Source of the DNA: Nitrososphaerota archaeon
Lineage (GTDB): Archaea > Thermoproteota > Nitrososphaeria > Nitrososphaerales > CADDZS01
NCBI GenBank assembly: GCA_027314685.1
Contig: DAHVAI010000340.1
Coordinates: 1 to 23,448, forward strand
DNA length: 23,448 bases
Direction of reading: 5' to 3'
Shown here piece by piece: positions 16,233-23,153 of this stretch. The notes below the pieces were generated by a model. The model saw only the letters and a program-made list of their open reading frames with translations, ran no database searches and was not told the origin of the DNA. Positions within the stretch are counted from its first letter, which is position 1; the number at the start of each line of letters is the position of its first letter. Position numbers and translations under genes: made by a program.

Positions 16233-17117
16233 ATGCCCGGTGAGAAAATTGGCATTGCGTTTAGGTCGAGTGTCATACCTCCCAGCGAGATTTTGAAACT
16301 AGCGAAGGTCGTTGATCAATCAGCGTTCACTCATCTGTTCGTGAATGAGAGCTCGCCCTTTCTCGATTGCCTTGAAATTTGCTCGGCCATTTTGGGTGTA
16401 TCAAGAGGTATTTTCGTCGGCAGTGGAGTCATTAGACTACTAGAACATGATAAAGACGCCCTGCTGCGCCGGCTCCAAACAATGCAAGAGTTTTCAAACA
16501 ACAGATTCGTACTCGGTGTTGGAACTGGTGGCGTCAGTCAGAACCCTGGTAAAGCCATAGATCATCTGCTGTCAAAGTTGGATCAGCTGCGGCAAGATTA
16601 TTCTCTCGGAAAATTCCCTTCCACGTTGATTGCTACTTTGAAGGAAGGGATCGCTCGAAGGGTATCTGGCCGCTCCGACGGCATATTGCTAAACTTTTGC
16701 CTCCCTGAACACGCGGCAAAGGTCGTTGACGAGTACAGAAGGGTATCGGGAAAAGCAGAATTCGCTTGCTATCTGAAGGTATTCTATTCAGACACTGACG
16801 CGCGGGCAAAGGGATTGTTTGTAGAGGAATTTGAAAAGTACTCGAGAATTCCAGCGTACATGAAGATGTTCGAAGCCCAAGGAATCGTTGCAGATATTCA
16901 GCATTCGAGGCAATTGCTCAATCGAGGAGAGGTGTTGCCCTCGTCCCTTTTGCGTATATCGCTTGTCAACCCAACTCCCCAAGATCTGAAGGACTATATT
17001 TCCAGTTTCAGGAAGGTGGGGATCACCCTTCCGTGCGTGTACCCGTACTTTGCATTAGAGGATCAGTTCGATTTCAGGATGGAAAAGGTAAGATCGATAC
17101 TTTCAGTTGCAGATTGA
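16233..17117 (+). CDS. Luciferase-like (LLM) oxidoreductase, probably F420-dependent
   Basis: This 294-residue protein resembles the bacterial-luciferase-like superfamily, which in archaea includes F420-dependent enzymes such as methylene-tetrahydromethanopterin reductase. The start KIGIAFRSSVIPPSEILKLAKVVDQSAFTHLFVNES is the first strand and helix of the TIM barrel. GIFVGSGVI and NRFVLGVGTGG (about 90-100) are the strands that line the cofactor site. SGRSDGILLNFC and a C-terminal FRKVGITLPCVYP complete the barrel. At under 300 residues it is at the short end of the family. The substrate is unknown. It starts 40 nt after the Lrp gene and ends 38 nt before the XdhC-family gene, so the three may be functionally linked. 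Confidence 0.8.
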   Translation: MPGEKIGIAFRSSVIPPSEILKLAKVVDQSAFTHLFVNESSPFLDCLEICSAILGVSRGIFVGSGVIRLLEHDKDALLRRLQTMQEFSNNRFVLGVGTGGVSQNPGKAIDHLLSKLDQLRQDYSLGKFPSTLIATLKEGIARRVSGRSDGILLNFCLPEHAAKVVDEYRRVSGKAEFACYLKVFYSDTDARAKGLFVEEFEKYSRIPAYMKMFEAQGIVADIQHSRQLLNRGEVLPSSLLRISLVNPTPQDLKDYISSFRKVGITLPCVYPYFALEDQFDFRMEKVRSILSVAD

Positions 17118-17124
17118 CAACAAA

Positions 17125-17134
17125 ACTAAATATC
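17125..17134 (+). promoter_or_regulatory. TATA box of the XdhC-family gene
   Basis: ACTAAATATC is centred about 26 nt upstream of ATG 17156, predicting a leaderless mRNA separate from the upstream LLM gene. Confidence 0.55.
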
Positions 17135-17155
17135 AGAAGTGATTGATGGCCCACC

Positions 17156-18001
17156 ATGAGCTCATCCGAATTCGTCCAGAAAATGTCTGACCTTTGCTCC
17201 AGAGGTGAAAATTTTGCAACAGCTACTGTGGTTGGCACGAAGGGATCAACCACTGGAAGGATAGGTTTCAAGATCCTGGTGGGTCAGGATGGAAACATCG
17301 TGGCGGGAAACCTGGGCGGAGGATGCTCTGAGAGCGTGGTTGTAGAGCAAGCTCTTGAGGCAATCAGAGATGGAAAGCCAAGGACTATGCAGGTGCTACT
17401 AGAAGAAGAAGAGAAAGGTGGCATCGGAGCGAATTGTGGGGGATCCATGGAGATTTACATCGAGCCTGTTGTACCCAAGAACCAGCTTGTAGTCTTTGGA
17501 GGAGGTGGGGAGAGAAGTATAGCAGGCCCACTAGTGAAGATTGCAAAGATATTGAATTTCAGCGTCGTCGTCGTAGACCCTGGGGCGAACAATCAAATGT
17601 ATCCAGAAGCTGACAACGTTATCACTGAATTTGCCGACAAGGCCATGCATAACATCAGATTTGGGAAGAACACTTCGATCGTCATCGTTACGAAACACAA
17701 GTATGACGAACCGTCGGTAAAGGCAGTCTCCGGACTCGATGTCCCGTACATCGGCTTAGTCAGTAGTCATCACAGAGCGAGTGCTATCTTCAAGGAAATG
17801 GTGGAAAAGGAGGGCCTGAAAGAATCCGACCTAAGAAAGATACGCGTGCCTATAGGGATGGACATCGGAGCACAATCTTACGAAGAGATCGCTTTGTCTA
17901 TAATGGCAGAGATAATAAAATCGCTCAAAGGCGGAACCGGAAGATCGATCTCGGAGTTTAAGGGCGTCTATAGAGAAGCGACCGAGCAGATGGCTGTTTA
18001 G
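17156..18001 (+). CDS. XdhC/CoxI-family molybdenum-hydroxylase maturation protein
   Basis: This 281-residue protein has both halves of the XdhC/CoxI family. The N-terminal domain carries VVGTKGSTTGRIGFKILVGQDG and the GGGCSE motif (54-59), followed by NCGGSMEIYIEPV. The C-terminal Rossmann-like domain begins QLVVFGGGGERSIAGPLVKIA (from about residue 110) and ends RVPIGMDIGAQSYEEIALSIMAEII, the conserved close of the family. XdhC-type proteins bind molybdenum cofactor, help sulfurate it and insert it into xanthine-dehydrogenase or CO-dehydrogenase-type enzymes. No such enzyme is encoded here, so the client lies elsewhere. It has its own TATA box. It overlaps the convergent glycosyltransferase by 4 nt. 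Confidence 0.88.
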   Translation: MSSSEFVQKMSDLCSRGENFATATVVGTKGSTTGRIGFKILVGQDGNIVAGNLGGGCSESVVVEQALEAIRDGKPRTMQVLLEEEEKGGIGANCGGSMEIYIEPVVPKNQLVVFGGGGERSIAGPLVKIAKILNFSVVVVDPGANNQMYPEADNVITEFADKAMHNIRFGKNTSIVIVTKHKYDEPSVKAVSGLDVPYIGLVSSHHRASAIFKEMVEKEGLKESDLRKIRVPIGMDIGAQSYEEIALSIMAEIIKSLKGGTGRSISEFKGVYREATEQMAV

Positions 18002-18759
18002 GACTTTTTCAGGCCAAAGATTCCAGTCCGGATAGTCGTCTTCGCAAAGGTCCACATTTCTTTCCGATTGAGCTTTGTCCTGCCAGACCTTCTGATTTCA
18101 AAATTGTACGGAACCTCCGCAAAGGACATTCCTGACTTTTTGTAAGCATAAAGACTCTCGACCTGAAATGAATAACCTTTGCTAGAAACGCGGTATCCAA
18201 GCAGTGCGTCGATCGCTTTTCTCGAAAGTATCCTGTACCCCGATGTCGAGTCCTTTACGGGTATTCTAAGGAAGATTTTTGTCAGAAGATTCGCACCTCT
18301 GCTGACCAGCTTTCTCCCGAAGGTCCAGTCCGCAGCTCCTCCTCCCTTAACGTATCTAGACGCTATGACGACGTCGACACCTATTGCCGCCATCTTACTC
18401 ATCTCAATTAATACTTCAGGGGGATGCTGCAGATCGGCATCGATTTCACCAAGAAATTCCGGATCGAAGTTCTTGATAGAATATGAAAAACCATCGAGAT
18501 ACGCCGAACCGATGCCAGACGGGGCGGGTCGTTGTACGAGAGATAGATTGCCATATTTTGCTTGCAGTTCATTAATCCTATCAATTGTTCCATCAGTACT
18601 GTTGTCGTCTACAATCACTAACTTCAATTTGAAAGGAAGCTGATTTTCCAAGATCTCCAATCTCTCAATTAAGAGAGCAATCGTATCACCCTCGTTGAGA
18701 GTTGGTATTACTTGGCAGAGAGTCTTCCTGCTCCCTCGCAAATTCTGAATTTCGCTCAT
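17998..18759 (-). CDS. Family 2 glycosyltransferase, dolichol-phosphate mannosyltransferase-like
   Basis: This 253-residue GT-A fold enzyme resembles dolichol-phosphate mannose synthase, which moves a sugar from its nucleotide to a polyprenyl phosphate for protein glycosylation or glycolipid synthesis. The N-terminal strand VIPTLNEG is followed by the nucleotide-binding VDDNSTDGT (50-58), SGIGSAYLDGF, and the metal-binding DADLQHPP (107-114). Then come VIASRYVKGGGAADW and the acceptor-loop region KDSTSGYRILSRKAIDAL, with EVPYNFEIRRSGRTKL near the end. There are no C-terminal transmembrane helices, so this is the short soluble or peripheral form. The donor sugar cannot be read from sequence. 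Start ATG 18759. Confidence 0.88.
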   Translation of the reverse strand: MSEIQNLRGSRKTLCQVIPTLNEGDTIALLIERLEILENQLPFKLKLVIVDDNSTDGTIDRINELQAKYGNLSLVQRPAPSGIGSAYLDGFSYSIKNFDPEFLGEIDADLQHPPEVLIEMSKMAAIGVDVVIASRYVKGGGAADWTFGRKLVSRGANLLTKIFLRIPVKDSTSGYRILSRKAIDALLGYRVSSKGYSFQVESLYAYKKSGMSFAEVPYNFEIRRSGRTKLNRKEMWTFAKTTIRTGIFGLKKS

Positions 18760-18990
18760 CTTGTTACAACTGCAATTTGGATCAAATCATATCCTTGATT
18801 CGAGAAACAATCATACATTCTGACCGAATGAAGAGACTTTGCTCTCAGATTTGGGCTCAAAATGCTTTCTCTAGAAACTTGGAATTGTATTGGATATTTG
18901 TTGTTTTTTGAGAGTAAAGAAAAGCTCTTAACCTTGAACAAGCTGCGTGTAGGCAAAATCCCTAACTGTGTGGGCCGACAAATGTATCCA

Positions 18991-19001
18991 AAGATATATC
19001 C
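18991..19001 (+). promoter_or_regulatory. TATA-like box of the PPOX-fold gene
   Basis: AAGATATATCC is centred about 43 nt upstream of ATG 19039, giving a predicted leader of about 18 nt. The rest of the 18760-19038 gap is A/T-rich and shows no gene; an AT-rich element near 18783-18793 may serve the divergent glycosyltransferase. Confidence 0.45.
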
Positions 19002-19038
19002 ACGAATCAAGGGTGCACGAAGAAATCAATATCTGCCG

Positions 19039-19485
19039 ATGAAACCTTCCGAAGCGTGGTCTTTTATCCAAAGCCACTACAAGATGGTGCTTTCCACTGT
19101 GGACTCACGAGGTTTTCCCCATGCTGCCCCTGTGTGGTATGTCGTCATCGGCGATAAGGTCTATTTTAGGGCGCAGCCGTACAAGAAGAAGATAAAGAAT
19201 ATCATGCAAAAGCAAGAAGCGTGTGGCGTGGTTGAAGACGGCGAAAAGTACACCGAACTTAGAGGTGTTATGATCCAGGGACTTGCAAAGATTGTGGACT
19301 CGGACAAGAATCTTAGAAAGCGGGTCTTTGAACTCCTAGCTGAAAAATACCACGACCGAAGGGACACTGATCGTTTTCCAAAGCGCTGGCAAGAGACATA
19401 TGGAAAGGAACACCGATTGGTCGTTGAATTCAAACCCATCAAAATCGTTTCATGGGACAACAGGAAATGGGTTTCCCAAACCTAG
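19039..19485 (+). CDS. PPOX-fold oxidoreductase, pyridoxamine-phosphate-oxidase-like (flavin or F420)
   Basis: This 148-residue split-barrel protein is of the pyridoxamine 5'-phosphate oxidase-like superfamily, which in archaea and actinobacteria includes F420-dependent reductases. Characteristic strands are MVLSTVDSRGFPHAAPVWYVV (16-36) and DKVYFRAQPYKKKIKNIM (39-56), where the Tyr-Lys-Lys stretch matches the cofactor phosphate-binding site. GVMIQGLAKIVDS (77-89) and a C-terminal VVEFKPIKIVSWDNRKW complete the barrel. ATG 19039 was chosen because the family begins a few residues before this first helix. The open frame extends upstream to 18862, but that part has no family-like sequence and contains the TATA box. 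The substrate is unknown. It is separated by about 100 nt from the kinase cluster. Confidence 0.82.
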   Translation: MKPSEAWSFIQSHYKMVLSTVDSRGFPHAAPVWYVVIGDKVYFRAQPYKKKIKNIMQKQEACGVVEDGEKYTELRGVMIQGLAKIVDSDKNLRKRVFELLAEKYHDRRDTDRFPKRWQETYGKEHRLVVEFKPIKIVSWDNRKWVSQT

Positions 19486-19544
19486 ACCTGTAGTTACAAA
19501 ATCTCATGATGCTTGCCTCTGAATTGCCACTTTTCACTCCGGCT

Positions 19545-19554
19545 TGTTTAAAAT
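19545..19554 (+). promoter_or_regulatory. TATA-like box of the APH-IMPase-kinase cluster
   Basis: TGTTTAAAAT is centred about 37 nt upstream of TTG 19587, predicting transcription start near 19575 and a short leader. No comparable element is seen before the next two genes, which supports one shared transcript. Confidence 0.5.
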
Positions 19555-19586
19555 CTCATTTTGCTGTCTCTCGATAGGATAACCTC

Positions 19587-20714
19587 TTGCACCCTCCAAC
19601 GAAACATCAGGTATCGAAGTATTTGCATAGCGTGCTGAAAGAGAAACCAGCCATTACATATTTTGGCCCTCTAGTCAATTACGAGAAATCACTTTCCACA
19701 GATGTAAAGAAGATGGGCTATGGATCACCGTATCTCATCGAGTACACTTCCAAGAAAACCAGTGGAAAGCTGATCTTGTCAACCATGCGAATTGCTCATG
19801 GTTTCGGTCACGACTACAGGAGTGATCGGGTCGAGAATCTGATAATGTCCTATGATACTTGGAATAATCTCCCCAAACATTGCAAGATTCTGGACTTCGG
19901 AGCATTCAGTAAGCACGATTCCTCGATGCTTTCACTTGGCGATGTTGGGGAATTGTTCCTTCTAAGACCGATGATAGAAGGCGTCGAGTATGCCAAAGAT
20001 TTGGAGAGGATACTCGAGGAAGGCAAGCTCGAAAACAAGGACATTCCTCGGTCTCATGCACTGGCACTGTATCTTGCAAAGATACATTCGATAAAGAACA
20101 ACTCTTCTACAGATGCAGAACTTTACCTGAGGAAGCTCAGAGATACAGTGGGGCATGGAGAATGCATCTTCGGTCTGGCCGATAGCTTTCCATTAAAATC
20201 CGACTATCTGAAAGAAGGAGAAATCATGGATCTCGAAAAGAAATGCGTCGAACATCGTTGGCGTCTGAAGAGTTACACTTCAAGACTTTCCAAAGTACAC
20301 GGAGACTTTCATCCTTGGAATATTCTCTTTTCATCGCGAAAAAACAGTCCAACTAAATTTTCTTTGCTCGACAGGAGTCGTGGCGAATGGGGAGAACCAG
20401 CTGACGATGTATGTGCCCTTTCGATCAACTACATTTTTTCCTCACTGAGAAAGTATGGAGTGTTGCACGGGGAATTTAAGATTCTTTTCGATGAATTCTT
20501 GAACACTTATCTCTCAGCAACGAACGATTCAGGTATACTCGACGCGATGCCTCTTTTCTACGTCTTCAGATGCTTAGTCATAGCTTCGCCAGTCTGGTAT
20601 CCAACGCTTTCTCCAGAGATCAGACGAAAGATTTTCAATTTTGCTGGAAACCTGTTAGACGTAGGTCGTTTTGATCCGAAGAACGTCAACCAATATTTTA
20701 GGGAAAGAAAGTAG
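19587..20714 (+). CDS. APH/choline-kinase-fold phosphotransferase
   Basis: This 375-residue protein has the aminoglycoside phosphotransferase/choline kinase fold. The catalytic loop is VHGDFHPWNILF (H238 onward), whose Asp is the expected base and whose Asn binds metal. The following metal-binding segment LLDRSRGEWGEPADDV has Asp262 at the DFG-like position, with Arg rather than the usual hydrophobic residue next to it. The N-lobe is long and has no clear Gly-rich loop. Members phosphorylate small hydroxyl compounds (sugars, choline, inositol, antibiotics) or proteins; context favours a metabolite rather than drug resistance. The start is TTG 19587. The phosphatase gene begins on the very next base after its stop, so they are translationally linked. 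Confidence 0.78.
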   Translation: MHPPTKHQVSKYLHSVLKEKPAITYFGPLVNYEKSLSTDVKKMGYGSPYLIEYTSKKTSGKLILSTMRIAHGFGHDYRSDRVENLIMSYDTWNNLPKHCKILDFGAFSKHDSSMLSLGDVGELFLLRPMIEGVEYAKDLERILEEGKLENKDIPRSHALALYLAKIHSIKNNSSTDAELYLRKLRDTVGHGECIFGLADSFPLKSDYLKEGEIMDLEKKCVEHRWRLKSYTSRLSKVHGDFHPWNILFSSRKNSPTKFSLLDRSRGEWGEPADDVCALSINYIFSSLRKYGVLHGEFKILFDEFLNTYLSATNDSGILDAMPLFYVFRCLVIASPVWYPTLSPEIRRKIFNFAGNLLDVGRFDPKNVNQYFRERK

Positions 20715-21572
20715 ATGAAAGCAGAAATCAACTGGGAGACGATCCTTCGAAGAGCTGCCCGTGCCGGAAGGAAAGCCATTCTTACGGACTACGATGGTGC
20801 TTCGCGCAGAAAAATCGTTAAGCGTGGGGTTGGCGGAGACTTGACTCTAACAATTGACGCAGCTTCCGAGCAAGCAATACATAAATCTCTTCAGAAGGAT
20901 TTAGGTGAAGATTCGTTCATATTTCTCTCGGAAGAGTTGGGTGAAGTACCGAACAGACTAAGAGATTACTTGCCCTTAGTCGTCTGCGATCCTCTTGACG
21001 GTTCACACAACGCCCAAGCAGGTATTCCTTTCTTTTCTCTTGCACTTTCGGTCATCGATCAACGCAATGGAAAAGGAAGAACTCTAGGAAATGTCACATT
21101 TGCCTTGATCTCAAGCATCAAGACTGAAGATGAATATTTCGCCTCTAAAGGGCTCGGAGCTTACCACAACGGTTTAAGGTTACAAAAACGCGCAAAGACA
21201 AAAACTAGGATCGAGACGCTTCTGGTAGAGACAGGAGACATTGATTATTTTAGAGATAAATTGATCGCAAAACTCTCGACAAAGCTTGTTTACAAGGCAA
21301 GGGTACTCGGAAGCGCTGCGCTCAGCTATTGCCTACTTGCAGATGGCTCGGCCGAGGGGTACATCTTTGCACAGCCCGGAGGCGCTCGAACGATAGATTC
21401 CCCCGCCGGATATTTGATTGCGCGCGAGTGTGGATGTGTCTTCGCTGATTTGTCAGGGAAGCAGAATGACTTAGATCTCGTCAAAGTTGGTTTTGATTCG
21501 AAAATAAACTTGGTAGGCGCCCCTGATTCAAAGACGCTGAACACACTGAAAAGTTTGGTGCGAGTTTCCTGA
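20715..21572 (+). CDS. Inositol-monophosphatase-family phosphatase
   Basis: This 285-residue Li+-sensitive-type phosphatase belongs to the IMPase/FBPase/CysQ family. The metal-binding sites are SEELG (72-76) and DPLDGSHNA (92-100), matching the DPIDGTxN consensus with Ser for Thr. The C-terminal ARTIDSPAGYLIARECGC corresponds to the WDxAAG segment and lacks the Trp. GGDLTLTIDAASEQAI supplies the N-terminal metal-linked region. Family members remove phosphate from inositol phosphate, fructose 1,6-bisphosphate or 3'-phosphoadenosine 5'-phosphate (PAP); sequence alone does not choose. It directly abuts the upstream kinase gene and precedes an APS-kinase-like gene, which makes a PAP phosphatase role worth testing. 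Confidence 0.85.
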   Translation: MKAEINWETILRRAARAGRKAILTDYDGASRRKIVKRGVGGDLTLTIDAASEQAIHKSLQKDLGEDSFIFLSEELGEVPNRLRDYLPLVVCDPLDGSHNAQAGIPFFSLALSVIDQRNGKGRTLGNVTFALISSIKTEDEYFASKGLGAYHNGLRLQKRAKTKTRIETLLVETGDIDYFRDKLIAKLSTKLVYKARVLGSAALSYCLLADGSAEGYIFAQPGGARTIDSPAGYLIARECGCVFADLSGKQNDLDLVKVGFDSKINLVGAPDSKTLNTLKSLVRVS

Positions 21573-21592
21573 AAGACCAACCCGGATTGGTC

Positions 21593-22159
21593 ATGTGGTT
21601 TTGTGGACTGCCGGGCTCAGGCAAATCAACTATTGCCCATCTAGTGGCCCGGAGTACGAAAAAAGCCGACAGTTCCTTAGTCATTCTGTCAATGGACAGT
21701 ATCAGACCCATGCTCTTTCCCAATCCCAAGTATAGCGACAAGGAACGGGATGCGGCTTACAGAGCACTTGTGCTGGCAGCCAGCCTTCTTTCCAAAGCAG
21801 GGACAAATGTATTGATCGATGCAACCGGGCACAAACTTGTCTGGAGGAATCTTGCAAGGAAAGTCTGCCGCCGCTTTGTCGAGGTTTACGTAAAGTGCCC
21901 AATCGAAATCTGTATTGAACGCGAGACGCGGCGTAAGAATAACAATCTAGTCAGAAAGCAACTGTATTTGAGCGCGTTAAGGAGACTTCAGACAGGAAAG
22001 AAGAATCATGGACTAGGGAAAGTTCCGGGAGTCGACGAGCCATTCCAAACGTCTCGCAAAGCCGAGATAATTTTGGACTCTACTGTTGAGAAACCCAGGG
22101 TTATTGCAGAGACGGCCGTGAAGATGCTAACCAAGTATGCTCCAGAAATTTTCTCTTAG
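21593..22159 (+). CDS. APS-kinase-like P-loop kinase
   Basis: This P-loop kinase of about 188 residues resembles adenylylsulfate kinase (CysC) and related zeta-toxin-like kinases. Walker A GLPGSGKST lies at residues 5-13, right at the N-terminus, as in CysC. VILSMDSIRPMLFPNPKYSDKERDAAYRAL resembles the LDGD..R.gl...FS..dR segment of APS kinase, with SMDS for LDGD. NVLIDATGHKLVWRNLAR corresponds to its SPY/xxR strand, and FVEVYVKCPIEICIERETR to the VYVdtPLevCeeRD segment. It ends with PFQTSRKAEIILDS, close to PYEpP..PEl.ldt. ATG 21593 was preferred to TTG 21587. PAPS synthesis is plausible, not proven. No sulfurylase or sulfotransferase is in the window. Confidence 0.8.
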   Translation: MWFCGLPGSGKSTIAHLVARSTKKADSSLVILSMDSIRPMLFPNPKYSDKERDAAYRALVLAASLLSKAGTNVLIDATGHKLVWRNLARKVCRRFVEVYVKCPIEICIERETRRKNNNLVRKQLYLSALRRLQTGKKNHGLGKVPGVDEPFQTSRKAEIILDSTVEKPRVIAETAVKMLTKYAPEIFS

Positions 22160-23088
22160 AGTAGCAAGTTGGAAAGGTCTCTCACGACAGATTTCTTGAA
22201 TTCTTGTGGAGTGATCTCTTTCTTTGCCCATGCCGTTTCAAGAGATTTGTAATCACCAATAGTTAGATTTCCGAACGCAAGCGGACTATCAATAAGAGGC
22301 AGAATGAGTGTTCTGTACCAGCTCAATATCGGATTCACCTCAATGTCGCCTGGCGAGCAGAATGTCTTCTTTATTTTTGCTTCAAGAGTGTCTTGGGTTT
22401 CGTCCAGGTTTATAGTGTTCCCAGATGTCTTACTCATGAGTTTCTTTCCGTCGGTGCCAATTATTGCCCCACTATGAATTGCGACCGGCGTTGGATAACC
22501 CAGTTTTTTCAGGTTCTCTATTGCAAGAACGTGAACCTTTCTCTGTGCAAATCCACCTACAGCGACTCTGACTCCCATGATCCCTATGTCGAGAGCTTGC
22601 ATAAGTGGGTATATCACAGAGGCAGTCATGCGCGTCATTGTTGTCTTGCTGATCTCATCCATGCTCTTCTCTGCTTCTGTAAAATTCACAAACTTGGCCA
22701 AGCGGAGCATCTGAACAAAATATGCTTGATCTTCGAATTCTGTCCCAAGTTTGTATTCCAACTTCCCACCGACACCCATCCTTTTTGCGATATTTTCAAA
22801 CAAATCCTGGTCGTATTTTGCGACTGCTCTGATATCGTCAATCTCACCTTTGTCGTTCACAAGTGCGTGCAAGTCGGCTAGAAGGATAATCGCGTGGAAT
22901 CCATGCTTTGCAAGTTTGAAGACTGGGATTGAGCTGCTAAAGTGTCCTATGTGAAGCACTCCGCTTGGCTCGAATCCAATATAGGTCCTCGGATGAGGGA
23001 TCTCAGCAACGAGTTTTGAAAATCTGTCTTCGGTGAGTATCTCTACTTCCTGTCTTTTCAGATCTGCGATAATCTCGTGAGAATTCAC
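22156..23088 (-). CDS. tyrS: Tyrosyl-tRNA synthetase, archaeal type
   Basis: This class Ic synthetase of 310 residues is the size of Methanocaldococcus TyrRS. The segment RTYIGFEPSGVLHIGH contains the substrate-binding Tyr36 and the HIGH motif (46-49). LADLHALVND and IYPLMQALDIGIMGVRVAVGGFAQRKVH match the tyrosine pocket, with Gln164 and Asp167 at the expected places. The KMSKS loop is unusual: it reads KKLMSKTSGN (LMSKT, 217-221) where archaeal TyrRS normally has KMSSSKGN. TrpRS was considered, but the tyrosine-pocket pattern fits TyrRS. The start is GTG 23088. Its stop overlaps that of the convergent kinase gene by 4 nt. Confidence 0.9.
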   Translation of the reverse strand: MNSHEIIADLKRQEVEILTEDRFSKLVAEIPHPRTYIGFEPSGVLHIGHFSSSIPVFKLAKHGFHAIILLADLHALVNDKGEIDDIRAVAKYDQDLFENIAKRMGVGGKLEYKLGTEFEDQAYFVQMLRLAKFVNFTEAEKSMDEISKTTMTRMTASVIYPLMQALDIGIMGVRVAVGGFAQRKVHVLAIENLKKLGYPTPVAIHSGAIIGTDGKKLMSKTSGNTINLDETQDTLEAKIKKTFCSPGDIEVNPILSWYRTLILPLIDSPLAFGNLTIGDYKSLETAWAKKEITPQEFKKSVVRDLSNLLL

Positions 23089-23120
23089 GTTGCTTTTTCC
23101 TAAACGAAGTTTGCTTCTCG

Positions 23121-23130
23121 TTATTTAAGT
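23121..23130 (-). promoter_or_regulatory. TATA-like box of tyrS
   Basis: On the minus strand this reads ACTTAAATAA, centred about 37 nt upstream of GTG 23088. It suggests tyrS has its own promoter in the 65-nt gap after the Nudix gene. Confidence 0.45.
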
Positions 23131-23153
23131 GAGTTGCAAAAAAAATCGACAAA

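Noticed and set aside
18862..19038. N-terminal extension of the PPOX-fold protein
   Set aside because: The extra residues show no family similarity and contain the likely promoter.
19587..20714. Antibiotic-resistance role for the APH-fold gene
   Set aside because: The fold is shared by many metabolite kinases, and the tight link to an IMPase-family gene favours metabolism.
22393..22881. Plus-strand open frame of 162 codons
   Set aside because: It lies wholly within tyrS on the other strand and is Cys/His-rich in a way typical of an antisense shadow.
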